64,000 nt of DNA from Actinomycetospora succinea (lineage in GTDB: Bacteria > Actinomycetota > Actinomycetes > Mycobacteriales > Pseudonocardiaceae), in NCBI RefSeq assembly GCF_004363095.1, contig NZ_SNYO01000013.1:1-64000 (forward strand). The letters are read 5' to 3'. Under the pieces are notes generated by a model. It was not told where the DNA came from and made no database searches. It worked only from the letters and a program-made list of their open reading frames with translations. How positions within the stretch are numbered: position 1 is the stretch's first letter; the number at the start of each line of letters is the position of its first letter. Positions 25,106-33,401 of this stretch are shown piece by piece. Made by a program: the position numbers and the translations under genes.

Positions 25106-25108
25106 GCT
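25103..25108 (+). promoter_or_regulatory. Putative -10 element of thrS
   Basis: TAGGCT (TANNNT) 39 bp before the thrS GTG. The same hexamer precedes pimA at 39319-39324. No clear -35 element. The leader ends in AGGAGAG, the ribosome site. Confidence 0.35.
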
Positions 25109-25146
25109 GGTGACACCCCGGTTCGACATCTTCAGGAGAGTCCGTC

Positions 25147-27210
25147 GTGTCCTCGCTCGCCCCGCCCCAGCCCCTCGTCGCCGACAGCGTCCGGGTGACC
25201 GCGGGCACCACCGCGGGGCAGGCGGTCCGCGAGGCGGGCCTGCCGACCACCGGGCCGCAGACGGTGGTCGTCGTCCGCGACGCCGACGGCGCGCTCAAGG
25301 ACCTCGCGTGGAGCCCGGCGGAGGACGCCGACGTCCAGCCGGTCGCCGCCGACACGGAGGACGGCCGCGCCGTCATCCGCCACTCGGCCGCGCACGTGCT
25401 GGCCCAGGCGGTCCAGCAGATGTTCCCCGAGGCCAAGCTCGGGATCGGCCCGCCGGTCACCGACGGCTTCTACTACGACTTCGCCGTCGACCGCCCGTTC
25501 ACGCCCGAGGACCTCGAGGCCCTCGAGAAGGCGATGCGCAAGATCATCAAGGCGAAGCAGCGGTTCGTGCGCCGCGAGTACGCCTCGCTGGACGCCGCCC
25601 GCGAGGAGCTGGCCGGCGAGCCGTTCAAGCTCGAGCTCGTCGACCTCAAGGGGGCCGCGGACGACTCGGTCGACACCAGCGAGGTCATGGAGGTCGGCGA
25701 GGGCAGCCTCACCGCCTACGACAACGTGCACGCCCACACCGGCGAGCGCGTCTGGGGCGACCTGTGCCGCGGCCCGCACATCCCGACCACCGGCTTCATC
25801 CCGGCCTTCAAGATCACACGCAGCGCGGCCGCCTACTGGCGCGGCGACCAGCGCAACGCGCAGCTGCAGCGGATCTACGGCACGGCGTGGGAGTCGCCGG
25901 AGGCCCAGGACGCCTACCTGGAGCGGGTCGCCGAGGCCGAGCGCCGCGACCACCGCCGCCTGGGCGCCGAGCTCGACCTGTTCAGCTTCCCGGACGAGAT
26001 CGGCTCCGGCCTGCCGGTCTTCCACCCCAAGGGCGGGATCGTCCGCAAGGAGCTCGAGGACTACAGCCGGAAGCGCCACGCGGAGGCCGGCTACGAGTTC
26101 GTCAACACCCCGCACGCCACCAAGGGCGACCTGTTCCAGACCTCGGGCCACCTCGACTGGTACCGCGAGGGCATGTTCCCGGCGATGCACCTCGACGCCG
26201 AGTACGGCGACGACGGCGAGGTGAAGCGGCAGGGCGTCGACTACTACCTCAAGCCGATGAACTGCCCGATGCACAACCTGATCTACCGGGCGCGCGGGCG
26301 GTCGTACCGCGAGCTGCCGCTGCGGCTCTTCGAGTTCGGCACGGTCTACCGGTACGAGAAGTCCGGCGTGGTGCACGGCCTGACCCGCGCCCGCGGCTTC
26401 ACCCAGGACGACGCGCACATCTACTGCACGCGCGACCAGATGCGCGACGAGATCCGCTCGCTGCTGCAGTTCGTGCTCGACCTGCTGCGCGACTACGGGC
26501 TCGACGACTTCTACCTCGAGCTCTCGACGCGCAACCCGGAGAAGTCGATCGGGTCGGACGAGGCGTGGGAGGAGGCGACCACCGTGCTGCGCGAGGTCGC
26601 CGAGGGCGCGGGGCTCGACCTCGTGCTCGACCCCGGCGGCGCCGCGTTCTACGCCCCGAAGATCTCCGTGCAGGCCAAGGACGCCATCGGGCGCACCTGG
26701 CAGATGTCGACGATCCAGGTCGACCTCATGCTCCCGGACCGCTTCGAGCTCGAGTACACGGCGCCGGACGGCTCGCGCCAGCGCCCCGTGATGATCCACC
26801 GCGCGCTGTTCGGGTCGATCGAGCGCTTCTTCGGCGTGCTCACCGAGCACTACGCGGGCGCCTTCCCGGCGTGGCTCGCGCCGGTGCAGGTCGTCGGCAT
26901 CCCGGTCTCGGGCGACCAGGCCGACTACGTCGCCGAGGTCGCCGCCCGGCTGCGGGCCGAGGGCCTGCGGGTCGAGGTCGACGACTCCGACGACCGGATG
27001 CAGAAGAAGATCCGGACGCACACCCTGCAGAAGGTGCCGTTCCTGCTGCTCGCGGGCGGCAAGGACGTCGACGCGGGCGCGGTGTCGTTCCGGTTCCGCG
27101 ACGGTTCGCAGCGCAACGCCGTGCCGGTGGACGACGCGGTCGCGGCCGTCGTCGACTGGGTGCGCCGGCGCGAGAACGCCTCACCCGACGCGGAGAAGTT
27201 CACGCCCTGA
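25147..27210 (+). CDS. thrS: Threonine--tRNA ligase
   Basis: 687 residues from GTG 25147. TGS domain (about 1-70), second additional/editing domain with [16 protein letters not shown], and the class II core with MNCPMH (zinc Cys), [14 protein letters not shown] (motif 2) and [13 protein letters not shown] (motif 3), then the anticodon-binding domain with a conserved DDRMQKKIR. Charges tRNA-Thr in the cytoplasm and removes mischarged serine. First gene of the run thrS-HIT-pgsA-acyltransferase, coupled by one- to four-base overlaps. Confidence 0.97.
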   Translation: MSSLAPPQPLVADSVRVTAGTTAGQAVREAGLPTTGPQTVVVVRDADGALKDLAWSPAEDADVQPVAADTEDGRAVIRHSAAHVLAQAVQQMFPEAKLGIGPPVTDGFYYDFAVDRPFTPEDLEALEKAMRKIIKAKQRFVRREYASLDAAREELAGEPFKLELVDLKGAADDSVDTSEVMEVGEGSLTAYDNVHAHTGERVWGDLCRGPHIPTTGFIPAFKITRSAAAYWRGDQRNAQLQRIYGTAWESPEAQDAYLERVAEAERRDHRRLGAELDLFSFPDEIGSGLPVFHPKGGIVRKELEDYSRKRHAEAGYEFVNTPHATKGDLFQTSGHLDWYREGMFPAMHLDAEYGDDGEVKRQGVDYYLKPMNCPMHNLIYRARGRSYRELPLRLFEFGTVYRYEKSGVVHGLTRARGFTQDDAHIYCTRDQMRDEIRSLLQFVLDLLRDYGLDDFYLELSTRNPEKSIGSDEAWEEATTVLREVAEGAGLDLVLDPGGAAFYAPKISVQAKDAIGRTWQMSTIQVDLMLPDRFELEYTAPDGSRQRPVMIHRALFGSIERFFGVLTEHYAGAFPAWLAPVQVVGIPVSGDQADYVAEVAARLRAEGLRVEVDDSDDRMQKKIRTHTLQKVPFLLLAGGKDVDAGAVSFRFRDGSQRNAVPVDDAVAAVVDWVRRRENASPDAEKFTP

Positions 27211-27848
27211 TGTCCGACGACGTGGGCCAGACGCCAGGAGACGCAGCGCAGCGGAGCTCGACCGATGTCTCGTCGGACCTGGACGAGCTGTGGGGCGCCG
27301 GGACCCCCGACGGCTTCCGGCGGCTCTGGGCGCCGCACCGGATGGCCTACATCGCGGGGGAGACGGGCACCGGCGAGGAGTCGGGGAAGTGCCCGCTGTG
27401 CCGGATCCCGACCCTGTCCGACGAGGACGGCCTGGTCCTGCACCGCGGCGTGCGGGTGTACGCCGTGCTCAACCTACACCCGTACAACCCCGGCCACCTC
27501 ATGGTCGTGCCCTACCGCCACGTCGCCGGGCTCGACGAGCTCGACGCGGAGGAGTCCGCGGAGCTGGTCGGCGTGACCCAGCAGGCGGTGCGGGCGCTGC
27601 GCGCGGTCGCGGCGCCGCACGGCTTCAACGTCGGCATCAACCTCGGCCACGTCGCCGGCGGCTCGCTCGCCGACCACCTGCACCAGCACGTCGTGCCGCG
27701 CTGGGGCGGGGACGCCAACTTCATCACCGTCGTCGGCCAGACCAAGGTGATCCCGCAGCTCCTGGCCGAGACGCGCTCCCGTCTCGCCGAGGCGTGGCCG
27801 GGAGACGGAGCGCAGCGGAGCCCGACCCCGCAGGCGAGAACGTCGTGA
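27210..27848 (+). CDS. HIT-family hydrolase/AP4A phosphorylase (Rv2613c-like)
   Basis: 212 residues; its ATG overlaps the thrS stop (TGATG). The HIT core has a CPLC zinc half-site, HPYNPGHLMVVPYRHV and the catalytic triad HLHQHVVP (H-x-H-x-H). In mycobacteria the gene in this exact place (next to thrS and pgsA1) encodes an Ap4A phosphorylase, so removal of Ap4A is the best guess. Odd feature: both ends carry the genome's mini-repeat, as GDAAQRSST near residue 10 and GDGAQRSPT near residue 200, outside the HIT fold. Confidence 0.9.
   Translation: MSDDVGQTPGDAAQRSSTDVSSDLDELWGAGTPDGFRRLWAPHRMAYIAGETGTGEESGKCPLCRIPTLSDEDGLVLHRGVRVYAVLNLHPYNPGHLMVVPYRHVAGLDELDAEESAELVGVTQQAVRALRAVAAPHGFNVGINLGHVAGGSLADHLHQHVVPRWGGDANFITVVGQTKVIPQLLAETRSRLAEAWPGDGAQRSPTPQARTS
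27237..27263 (+). repeat. Coding mini-repeat at the HIT N-terminus
   Basis: Starts GGAGACGCAGCGCAGCGG. 26 of 27 bases match the coding strand of the 36-bp repeats at 8916-8987. Encodes GDAAQRSST, in frame. Confidence 0.9.
27801..27827 (+). repeat. Coding mini-repeat at the HIT C-terminus
   Basis: Starts GGAGACGGAGCGCAGCGG. 26 of 27 bases match the repeats at 8916-8987. Encodes GDGAQRSPT, same frame and sense as the other copies. Confidence 0.9.
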
Positions 27849-28528
27849 TCAACGAGTGGGCCCGGGCCGCGATGAGGGGCGGCGTCGAGCCGACGGCGGC
27901 GTGGCTGGTCCGGCGCGGCGTGCACCCGGACGTCGTGACGATCGTCGGCACGGTCGCCTCGACGGCCGCGGCGCTCTGGCTCATCCCGTCCGGGCACCTG
28001 TTCGCGGCGTCCCTGGTGGTCGGGGCGCTCGCGATGCTCGACGTCCTCGACGGCGCGATGGCCCGCGCGCGGGGGGTGAAGAGTCCGTTCGGGGGCGTGC
28101 TCGACTCGGTCGGCGACCGGCTCGTCGACGGCGCGGTGTTCGCCGGCATCACGTGGTGGGCGTTCGGCGTGGACCGCCCGCTGCTCGCCGGGCTCGCGCT
28201 CGCCTGCCTCATCACCGGCCAGCTGATCTCCTACATCAAGGCCCGCGCGGAGGCCGCCGGGCTGCGCGCCGACGGCGGGCTCGTCGAGCGCGCCGAGCGC
28301 CTGATCCTCGGTCTCGCGGGCGTCGGCCTCGTCGGGCTCGGCGTGCCGTACGCCCTGGACGTCGCCCTCTGGCTGCTCGTCGTGGGATCGGTGGTCACGG
28401 TCGGCCAGCGCGTCGTCGCCGTGTGGCGCAGCGCCCGCGACCAGTACGGAGCCGCCACCGGGCACACGCCCGACCACCCCGCGCCCGAGCGCACGACCAC
28501 CCCCGACGACGGCGCGGGCAGCGCGTGA
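27845..28528 (+). CDS. pgsA: Phosphatidylinositol phosphate synthase (CDP-alcohol phosphotransferase)
   Basis: 227 residues; GTG overlaps the HIT stop in GTGA. The CDP-alcohol signature is complete: MLDVLDGAMARARG then FGGVLDSVGDRLVD, giving the DxxDG-AR-G-D-D pattern, with six membrane helices. In actinobacteria the gene at this locus makes phosphatidylinositol phosphate from CDP-diacylglycerol and inositol 3-phosphate, the first step toward PI and PIMs. The C-terminal tail (about 198-227) is Pro/Thr-rich and probably disordered. Confidence 0.9.
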   Translation: MINEWARAAMRGGVEPTAAWLVRRGVHPDVVTIVGTVASTAAALWLIPSGHLFAASLVVGALAMLDVLDGAMARARGVKSPFGGVLDSVGDRLVDGAVFAGITWWAFGVDRPLLAGLALACLITGQLISYIKARAEAAGLRADGGLVERAERLILGLAGVGLVGLGVPYALDVALWLLVVGSVVTVGQRVVAVWRSARDQYGAATGHTPDHPAPERTTTPDDGAGSA

Positions 28529-29445
28529 CGGCGACGGCGGACGCGCCGCCCCGGCTGTCGGTGGGGGAGCGGGCGAGCGAGCTGGGCTACGCGGCGGGCT
28601 GGCGCCTGGTGCGCGCGGTGCCCGAGCCGGCCGCGCGCTGGGCGTTCCGCGCGGGGGCCGACCTCGCCGCCCGCCGGGGCGGGCGGGGCACCGAGCGGCT
28701 GCGCGCCAACCTCGCCCGGGTGCGCCCCGACCTCGACGCCGACGGGCTCGACGCGCTGACCGCCGCCGGCCTGCGCTCCTACGCCCGCTACTGGCGCGAG
28801 GCGTTCCGCCTGCCGGCGATGGACCACGAGGCGCTGGCGCGCCGGCCGGTGGTCGAGGGCCAGGAGCACCTCGACGAGGCCCTCGCGGCGGGGCGCGGGG
28901 TCGTCGTCGCGCTGCCCCACTCGGGCAACTGGGACATGGCGGGGCTCTGGCTGGTCGCGCACTCCGGCCCGTTCACCACGGTCGTCGAGCGCCTCAAGCC
29001 CGAGTCGCTCTACGAGCGCTTCGTCGCCTACCGCGAGTCGCTGGGCTTCGAGATCCTGCCGATGACCGGCGGCGAGGCGCCGGTCCGCGGGCTCGTGCGC
29101 TCGCTGCGCGCGGGCAAGGTCGTGTGCCTGGTCGCCGACCGCGACCTCTCCGCCCACGGCGTCCCCGTCACCTTCTTCGGCGCGCCGGCCTCGATGCCGC
29201 CCGGGCCGGCCTCGCTCGCCGCGAGCACCGGCGCCGCGCTGCTGCCCGTCGGGCTGTGGTTCACCGAGGACCCGGTGACGGGGGAGGAGGGCTGGCACTT
29301 CCGCATCCACCCGCCGGTCGGGGTCCCCGACCGCGAGGCCGTCCCCGCCGCCACCCAGCGCGTCGCCGACGTCTTCGCCGGCGACATCGCCGAGCACCCC
29401 GAGGACTGGCACATGCTCCAGCGGGTGTGGCGCGACCTGCCCTGA
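28525..29445 (+). CDS. patA: Phosphatidylinositol mannoside acyltransferase (PatA-like)
   Basis: 306 residues; GTG overlaps the pgsA stop. LPLAT/HtrB fold with the catalytic HSGNWD (His-x4-Asp) near residue 132, the VERLKPESLYERFVAYRESLGF region and FFGAPASMPPGPASLA, as in mycobacterial PatA (Rv2611c) that acylates PIM1 and PIM2 on the inner membrane face. In relatives pimA follows directly; here pimA lies 9.9 kb away behind an inserted block. The stop codon is in the left arm of a hairpin. Confidence 0.88.
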   Translation: MTATADAPPRLSVGERASELGYAAGWRLVRAVPEPAARWAFRAGADLAARRGGRGTERLRANLARVRPDLDADGLDALTAAGLRSYARYWREAFRLPAMDHEALARRPVVEGQEHLDEALAAGRGVVVALPHSGNWDMAGLWLVAHSGPFTTVVERLKPESLYERFVAYRESLGFEILPMTGGEAPVRGLVRSLRAGKVVCLVADRDLSAHGVPVTFFGAPASMPPGPASLAASTGAALLPVGLWFTEDPVTGEEGWHFRIHPPVGVPDREAVPAATQRVADVFAGDIAEHPEDWHMLQRVWRDLP

Positions 29446-29456
29446 CCGCTCAGGGC
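29439..29456. terminator. Bidirectional hairpin, patA/DUF899
   Basis: GCCCTGA-CCGC-TCAGGGC: perfect 7-bp arms; the patA TGA is in the left arm and the stop of the facing gene in the right arm. It closes the thrS-patA operon just where pimA would be expected. Confidence 0.7.
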
Positions 29457-30187
29457 GCCGGCGTGTGGCCCGCCGCCATCCGGGGCCACTGGGCGGCCGG
29501 GCGGCCGTCGAGGTGCAGGTCGGTGCCGTCGACGACGACCGGCTGCGGCCAGCCGGCGGGGGAGTCCTCCCACGGCTCGCCGCGGCCGTAGACGGTCATG
29601 TCGATCAGCCCGTAGGTCGGCGACATGATCTCCACGCCGCGCCCGGTGGTCCGGTAGGTCTCGTAGACGCGGTCGCCGACGCGCAGGTAGCACAGCAGCC
29701 GGAACCCGCCGTCGAGCCCGAGTGCCTCGTTCGGGCGCCCGACCGCGTACCAGGGGACGTCCCACCCCATGAACGCGCGGTAGGCCTCGGACTCCTCGTA
29801 CGGGCCCTGGGCGAAGGTCGCGTACGTGACGCCGCGGGCGTGCAGGTAGGCCAGCTCGCGGACCTGGCTGTTGTAGTACGTGCAGCCCGGGCACTGCTCG
29901 GCGGCCGGCCGGCCCTCGTGCCACATCTGGGCGTAGGCGACGAGGCGGGCGCGGCCCTCGAACGCCGCGAGCAGCGTCGTCGGCCCGTCCGCGCCGGTCA
30001 GCGGGGTGGCGGCGTCGACCTCCACCATCGGCAGCCGGCGGCGGGCCGCGGCGATCTCGTCGCCCGCGCGGGTGTGCTCCTTCTCGCGCACGAGCAGGGC
30101 GTCGCGCGCCTCCTGCCACGTGGCGCGGTCGACGACGGGCGGGAGGGCGGTGGTGCCCTCGGTGTCGATCACGGCGTCAACGGTCAT
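29450..30187 (-). CDS. DUF899 thioredoxin-like family protein
   Basis: 245 residues from ATG 30187, with GGAGAGACCG upstream. After a helical leader (ATWQEARDALLVREKEHTRAGDEIAAARRRLPMV) the thioredoxin-like domain has CPGCTYYNSQV where a CxxC would sit, then HARGVTYATFAQGP and FRLLCYLRVGDRVYETYRTTGRG, all standard DUF899 motifs. Function of the family is unknown; a redox role is inferred from the CPGC pair. Third gene of an operon with SRPBCC and ArsR, overlapping ArsR by 11 bp. Confidence 0.85.
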   Translation of the reverse strand: MTVDAVIDTEGTTALPPVVDRATWQEARDALLVREKEHTRAGDEIAAARRRLPMVEVDAATPLTGADGPTTLLAAFEGRARLVAYAQMWHEGRPAAEQCPGCTYYNSQVRELAYLHARGVTYATFAQGPYEESEAYRAFMGWDVPWYAVGRPNEALGLDGGFRLLCYLRVGDRVYETYRTTGRGVEIMSPTYGLIDMTVYGRGEPWEDSPAGWPQPVVVDGTDLHLDGRPAAQWPRMAAGHTPAP

Positions 30188-30545
30188 CGGTCTCTCCTTC
30201 TGTGTCGGTGCCGTCCAGATGGGCGACGAGGGCGTCGAGGCGCTCGTCCCAGTCGCGGGCGAGCGCGTCGAGGAAGCGCTGGGCCACGCGCATCGGCGCG
30301 GAGCGCAGCCGGAAGCGGACGCGGCGGCGCTCGCCCGGCTCGGCGGTGACCAGGCCCGCATCGGCGAGCAGGGTCAGGTGCTTGGCGATCGCCTGCCGCG
30401 AGATCGGCAGGCGCGCGGCGAGGTCGGTGGCGGTGGCGGGGCCGCCCGCGGCGAGCGCGGCGAGGACGGCCCGCCTGCTCGGGTCGGCGAGGGCGACGAA
30501 GACCTGCTCGGCCACCGCCTCCCGGTCGCCGGGGTCAGGCGCCAT
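30177..30545 (-). CDS. ArsR-family transcriptional repressor (SRPBCC-linked type)
   Basis: 122 residues with a winged helix: FVALADPSRRAVLAALAAGGPATATDLAARLPISRQAIAKHLTLLADAGLV. No metal-binding cysteines, so it belongs to the non-metal group usually paired with an SRPBCC (AHSA1) gene, as here (11-bp overlap). It probably represses its own operon through the large dyad at 30998-31038, which overlaps the operon's promoter. Confidence 0.88.
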   Translation of the reverse strand: MAPDPGDREAVAEQVFVALADPSRRAVLAALAAGGPATATDLAARLPISRQAIAKHLTLLADAGLVTAEPGERRRVRFRLRSAPMRVAQRFLDALARDWDERLDALVAHLDGTDTEGETDDR

Positions 30546-30981
30546 CTCGGCCGGTGTCGAGGTACGCCACGAGCTCGCCGAGCTCGTGGGTCCAGCCCTC
30601 GTCGTGCGACGTGTGGCCGCGCCGGTGGTCCTCGTCGCCGAGCTGGGCGAACCCCGACTCCACGAGGTGCAGCCGGGTGCCCGCCGGCGTCGGCTCGAGG
30701 GTGAACTCGACGTAGGTGCGCCGCGGGTCGTCGCGCGCCACGCCGTCGACGCGCCAGGTGAAGCCGAACACGCGGGGCTCCTCGACCCGCTCGACGCGGA
30801 TCTCGGCGATCTGGCCCTCGGTGGTCCAGGCGACCTCGGCGGTCCCGCCGGGGCGCAGGTCGATCGACGCCCGGTCGCCGAGCCAGGAGCGCAGCCCCTC
30901 GGCGGTGGTCAGCGCGCCCCAGACGACCTCCGGACGGTGCGCGAGCTCCACGGTGCGTTCGATGCGGTCGGGGAATCCCAC
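30535..30981 (-). CDS. SRPBCC (AHSA1-type) domain protein
   Basis: 148 residues from GTG 30981 with GGAGG four bases upstream. START-like fold: ERTVELAHRPEVVWGALTTAEGLRSWLGD at the start, then FGFTWRVDG, TYVEFTLEPTPAGTRLHLVESGF and a final helix WTHELGELVAYLD. These domains bind hydrophobic ligands; when paired with ArsR they may be the effector module. Ligand unknown. Confidence 0.88.
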   Translation of the reverse strand: MGFPDRIERTVELAHRPEVVWGALTTAEGLRSWLGDRASIDLRPGGTAEVAWTTEGQIAEIRVERVEEPRVFGFTWRVDGVARDDPRRTYVEFTLEPTPAGTRLHLVESGFAQLGDEDHRRGHTSHDEGWTHELGELVAYLDTGRDGA

Positions 30982-30997
30982 GGCGCCTCCTCGGGTA

Positions 30998-31038
30998 GCA
31001 ACTGCTGGGTTGCGAAAGTATGGCAACCGAGCAGTTGC
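30998..31038. promoter_or_regulatory. Large dyad operator of the SRPBCC-ArsR-DUF899 operon
   Basis: 16-bp arms (30998-31013 and 31023-31038) around a 9-base spacer, with one mismatch; each arm combines GCAACTGCT and GGTTGC-type half sites. The right arm fills the spacer of the operon promoter and the left arm lies just after its -10. Binding would block RNA polymerase; the adjacent ArsR is the likely ligand-responsive repressor. Confidence 0.75.
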
Positions 31039-31043
31039 GTCAA
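31015..31043 (-). promoter_or_regulatory. Promoter of the SRPBCC-ArsR-DUF899 operon
   Basis: On the minus strand: TTGACG, 17-base spacer, TACTTT, close to the primary-sigma consensus. The AGGAGG ribosome site and GTG start follow about 25-30 bases after the expected start point. Confidence 0.7.
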
Positions 31044-31127
31044 GGTGCTCTCGCCGGGCGGACAGACCGTGCGCACCGCGGGCGCGTCCGTTCGGCGCAA
31101 CGTGACGTGGAGCACACAGGGACGCGG

Positions 31128-31133
31128 TATCGT
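31128..31133 (+). promoter_or_regulatory. Putative -10 of the ROK regulator, leaderless
   Basis: TATCGT ends 7 bases before the ATG at 31141, and no ribosome site is present, which fits a leaderless transcript. No strong -35. Confidence 0.35.
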
Positions 31134-31140
31134 TCATCGC

Positions 31141-32340
31141 ATGAACACGGCGTCGCGGCCCGGTTCGCCGGCCGGCCTGCGCGACGCGAACCGGCGGCGG
31201 GTCCTGGACGCGGTGCGCGCCGCCGGGGCGCCGACGCAGGCCGAGATCGCCGTGGCCACCGGGCTGGCGCCCGCCACGGTGTCGAACATCGTGCGCGACC
31301 TGGGCGCCACGGGCGTGCTCGTGGCGGGCGACGAGGTCCGCGCCGGGCGCCGGGTGCGGGCCGTCCGGCTGGTCCGCGGCGCCGGGATCGTGGCCGGCAT
31401 CGACTTCGGGCACCGGCACGTGCGGGTCGCCCTCGCCGACGTCGCCGACCCCACCGCGGCGGCCGGTCACCCCCTCCCGCCGGAGTACACCGAGGTGCGG
31501 GCCGACCTCCCCGACGGCCACGGTGTCGCCGACGGGCTCGACACCGCCGCGGGCCTGCTCGACACCGCGCTCGAGCGCGCCGGGATCCGTCGCGCGGCGC
31601 TGCGCGGCGCCGTGGTCGGGCTGCCGGCCCCGCTCGACCTCGCGACCGGGGCCGTCGGGGCGTCCGGCGTGCTCCCCGGCTGGGTCGGCGTCCCGCTGGC
31701 GGGCCGGGTCTCCGAGCACCTCGGGGTGCCGAGCTCCGTCGACAACGACGCGACGCTCGGCACCTTCGCCGAGCAGCGGTGGGGCGCCCTGCGCGGGGTG
31801 CACGACGGGATCTTCCTCAAGCTCTCCGACGGCGTGGGTGCGGGGCTCGTGCTCGGCGGGTCCCTGTACCGCGGGCCCGACGGCACGGCGGGCGAGATCG
31901 GCCACGTGGCGGTCGACCAGGGCGACCGGTTCGCCGCCGTGTGCCGGTGCGGGCACCGCGGCTGCCTCGAGACGGTGGTGTCCACCCGCACGGTGACGGC
32001 GATGCTCGAGCCGCTGCTCGGCGCGCCGCTCACGGTCGCCGAGGTCGTCGCCCGCGCCCGCGAGGGCCACGCGCCTGCCTCCCGCATCCTCGCCGACACC
32101 GGGCACCACGTCGGGGTCGCGCTCGCCGGGCTGTGCACCGTGCTGACCCCGCGGCGCATCGTCGTCGGCGGCGAGCTCGCGCAGGCCGGCGACCTGCTGC
32201 TCGGCCCCCTGCACGCCGCGCTCGCGGCCGCCGCGCTGCCCGGCACGACCCGCACGGCCGAGGTCGTCGCCGCCCGTCTGGCCGAGCACGCGATGGTGCT
32301 CGGGGCCCTCGCGCTGGCCCTCGACCGCTGCGCGGCCTGA
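31141..32340 (+). CDS. ROK-family transcriptional regulator (NagC/XylR type)
   Basis: 399 residues. N-terminal winged helix (PTQAEIAVATGLAPATVSNIVRDLGATGVL) and a sugar-kinase-fold domain with GIDFGHRHVRVAL, DNDATLGTFAEQRWG, GEIGHVAVD and the zinc cluster CRCGHRGCLE. The phosphate-binding DxGxT of active kinases is altered (GIDFGHRHV), so it should bind sugar without phosphorylating it. It sits just before the trehalose/glucose cassette and is the probable sugar-responsive repressor of it. Confidence 0.88.
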   Translation: MNTASRPGSPAGLRDANRRRVLDAVRAAGAPTQAEIAVATGLAPATVSNIVRDLGATGVLVAGDEVRAGRRVRAVRLVRGAGIVAGIDFGHRHVRVALADVADPTAAAGHPLPPEYTEVRADLPDGHGVADGLDTAAGLLDTALERAGIRRAALRGAVVGLPAPLDLATGAVGASGVLPGWVGVPLAGRVSEHLGVPSSVDNDATLGTFAEQRWGALRGVHDGIFLKLSDGVGAGLVLGGSLYRGPDGTAGEIGHVAVDQGDRFAAVCRCGHRGCLETVVSTRTVTAMLEPLLGAPLTVAEVVARAREGHAPASRILADTGHHVGVALAGLCTVLTPRRIVVGGELAQAGDLLLGPLHAALAAAALPGTTRTAEVVAARLAEHAMVLGALALALDRCAA

Positions 32341-32415
32341 CCAGCCCGAACGGGTGCGGCTCCGACTGGCGCGCCGCCCGGCGGAGGTCCAAGATCGCCC
32401 CGCTGTGTTCATCCG

Positions 32416-32445
32416 TTGACGACGTCCGGGCCGTCGCCCTAGCCT
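32416..32445 (+). promoter_or_regulatory. Promoter of the otsB sugar cassette
   Basis: TTGACG (32416-32421), an 18-base spacer and TAGCCT (32440-32445) in the 150-bp gap after the ROK regulator gene. Expected start point about 40 bases before the otsB GTG, which has GGAGG upstream. Confidence 0.6.
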
Positions 32446-32491
32446 GTGGTTCGCATCACACGCAACGGCGCCCCGAGATGCGGAGGCCCTG

Positions 32492-33352
32492 GTGACCGTG
32501 CCCGCCGACGAGTCCGCCGACCACTCCGCCGACCACTCCGCGCCCGCGACGGCGGACACGCTGCCGTCCGCGCTCGACGCCCCCGCGGTGGCGCGACGTC
32601 TCGACGGCCGCCGCCCCGCCGTCTTCCTCGACTACGACGGCGTCCTCACCCCGATCGTCCCGCGGCCCGAGGACGCGGTCATGACCGACGGGATGCGGGC
32701 GATCCTGCGCTCGCTCGCGGGCCGCTGCTCGGTCTGCATCGTCTCGGGGCGCGACCGGGCGGTGGTCGAGGAGCTCAGCGGCGTCGACGACCTCGTGATC
32801 GCGGGCAGCCACGGCTTCGACATCTGGGACCCGCAGCGCGGCGCCATCGAGCACGAGGCCTCCCGCGGGTGGGAGGACCTCGTCGCCGAGGTCACCCAGC
32901 GGGTCCAGGTCGCCGCCGCGGACATCGAGGGCACCCAGGTCGAGCCCAAGCACGCCTCGGTGGCCCTGCACGACCGCCACGTCGCCGCCGACGAGCGCCC
33001 GCGGGTGGCCGCCCTCGTCGACGAGGTGCTCGCCGAGCACCCCGGGCAGCTGCGCGTGACGCCGGGCAAGTTCGTCCACGAGATCCAGCCGAAGATCGAC
33101 TGGAACAAGGGCAAGGCCGTCGACCACCTCATCGGCGTCCTCGACCTCGACCACCCCGACATCGTGCCGATCTACCTCGGCGACGACATCACCGACGAGG
33201 ACGCGTTCCGCGCCCTCGCCCGGCGGGAGACGCCCGGTCTCGGCGTCCTCGTGATCGACCCGGCCGACGCGGCCGGCCGCGAGACCGCCGCGACGGCGGT
33301 GCTGGCCACGGTCGACGAGGTCGGCCGCTTCCTCGACGGTCTCGCTCGGTGA
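32492..33352 (+). CDS. otsB: Trehalose-6-phosphate phosphatase
   Basis: 286 residues from GTG 32492. HAD fold with motif I DYDGVLTP, motif II in IVSGRD, and motif IV GDDITDEDAF, plus EPKHASVALHDR and HEIQPKIDWNKGKA, matching bacterial OtsB. It dephosphorylates trehalose-6-P to trehalose. No otsA is in the window. The next two genes encode GH65 and beta-phosphoglucomutase proteins; these three activities are fused in one mycobacterial polypeptide (OtsB1, Rv2006), suggesting that they act in one pathway. Confidence 0.92.
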   Translation: MTVPADESADHSADHSAPATADTLPSALDAPAVARRLDGRRPAVFLDYDGVLTPIVPRPEDAVMTDGMRAILRSLAGRCSVCIVSGRDRAVVEELSGVDDLVIAGSHGFDIWDPQRGAIEHEASRGWEDLVAEVTQRVQVAAADIEGTQVEPKHASVALHDRHVAADERPRVAALVDEVLAEHPGQLRVTPGKFVHEIQPKIDWNKGKAVDHLIGVLDLDHPDIVPIYLGDDITDEDAFRALARRETPGLGVLVIDPADAAGRETAATAVLATVDEVGRFLDGLAR

Positions 33353-33401
33353 GCCCGATGACCCCGATGACCCCGCCCGTCCCTCGAGTACGGAGACGTC
33401 A

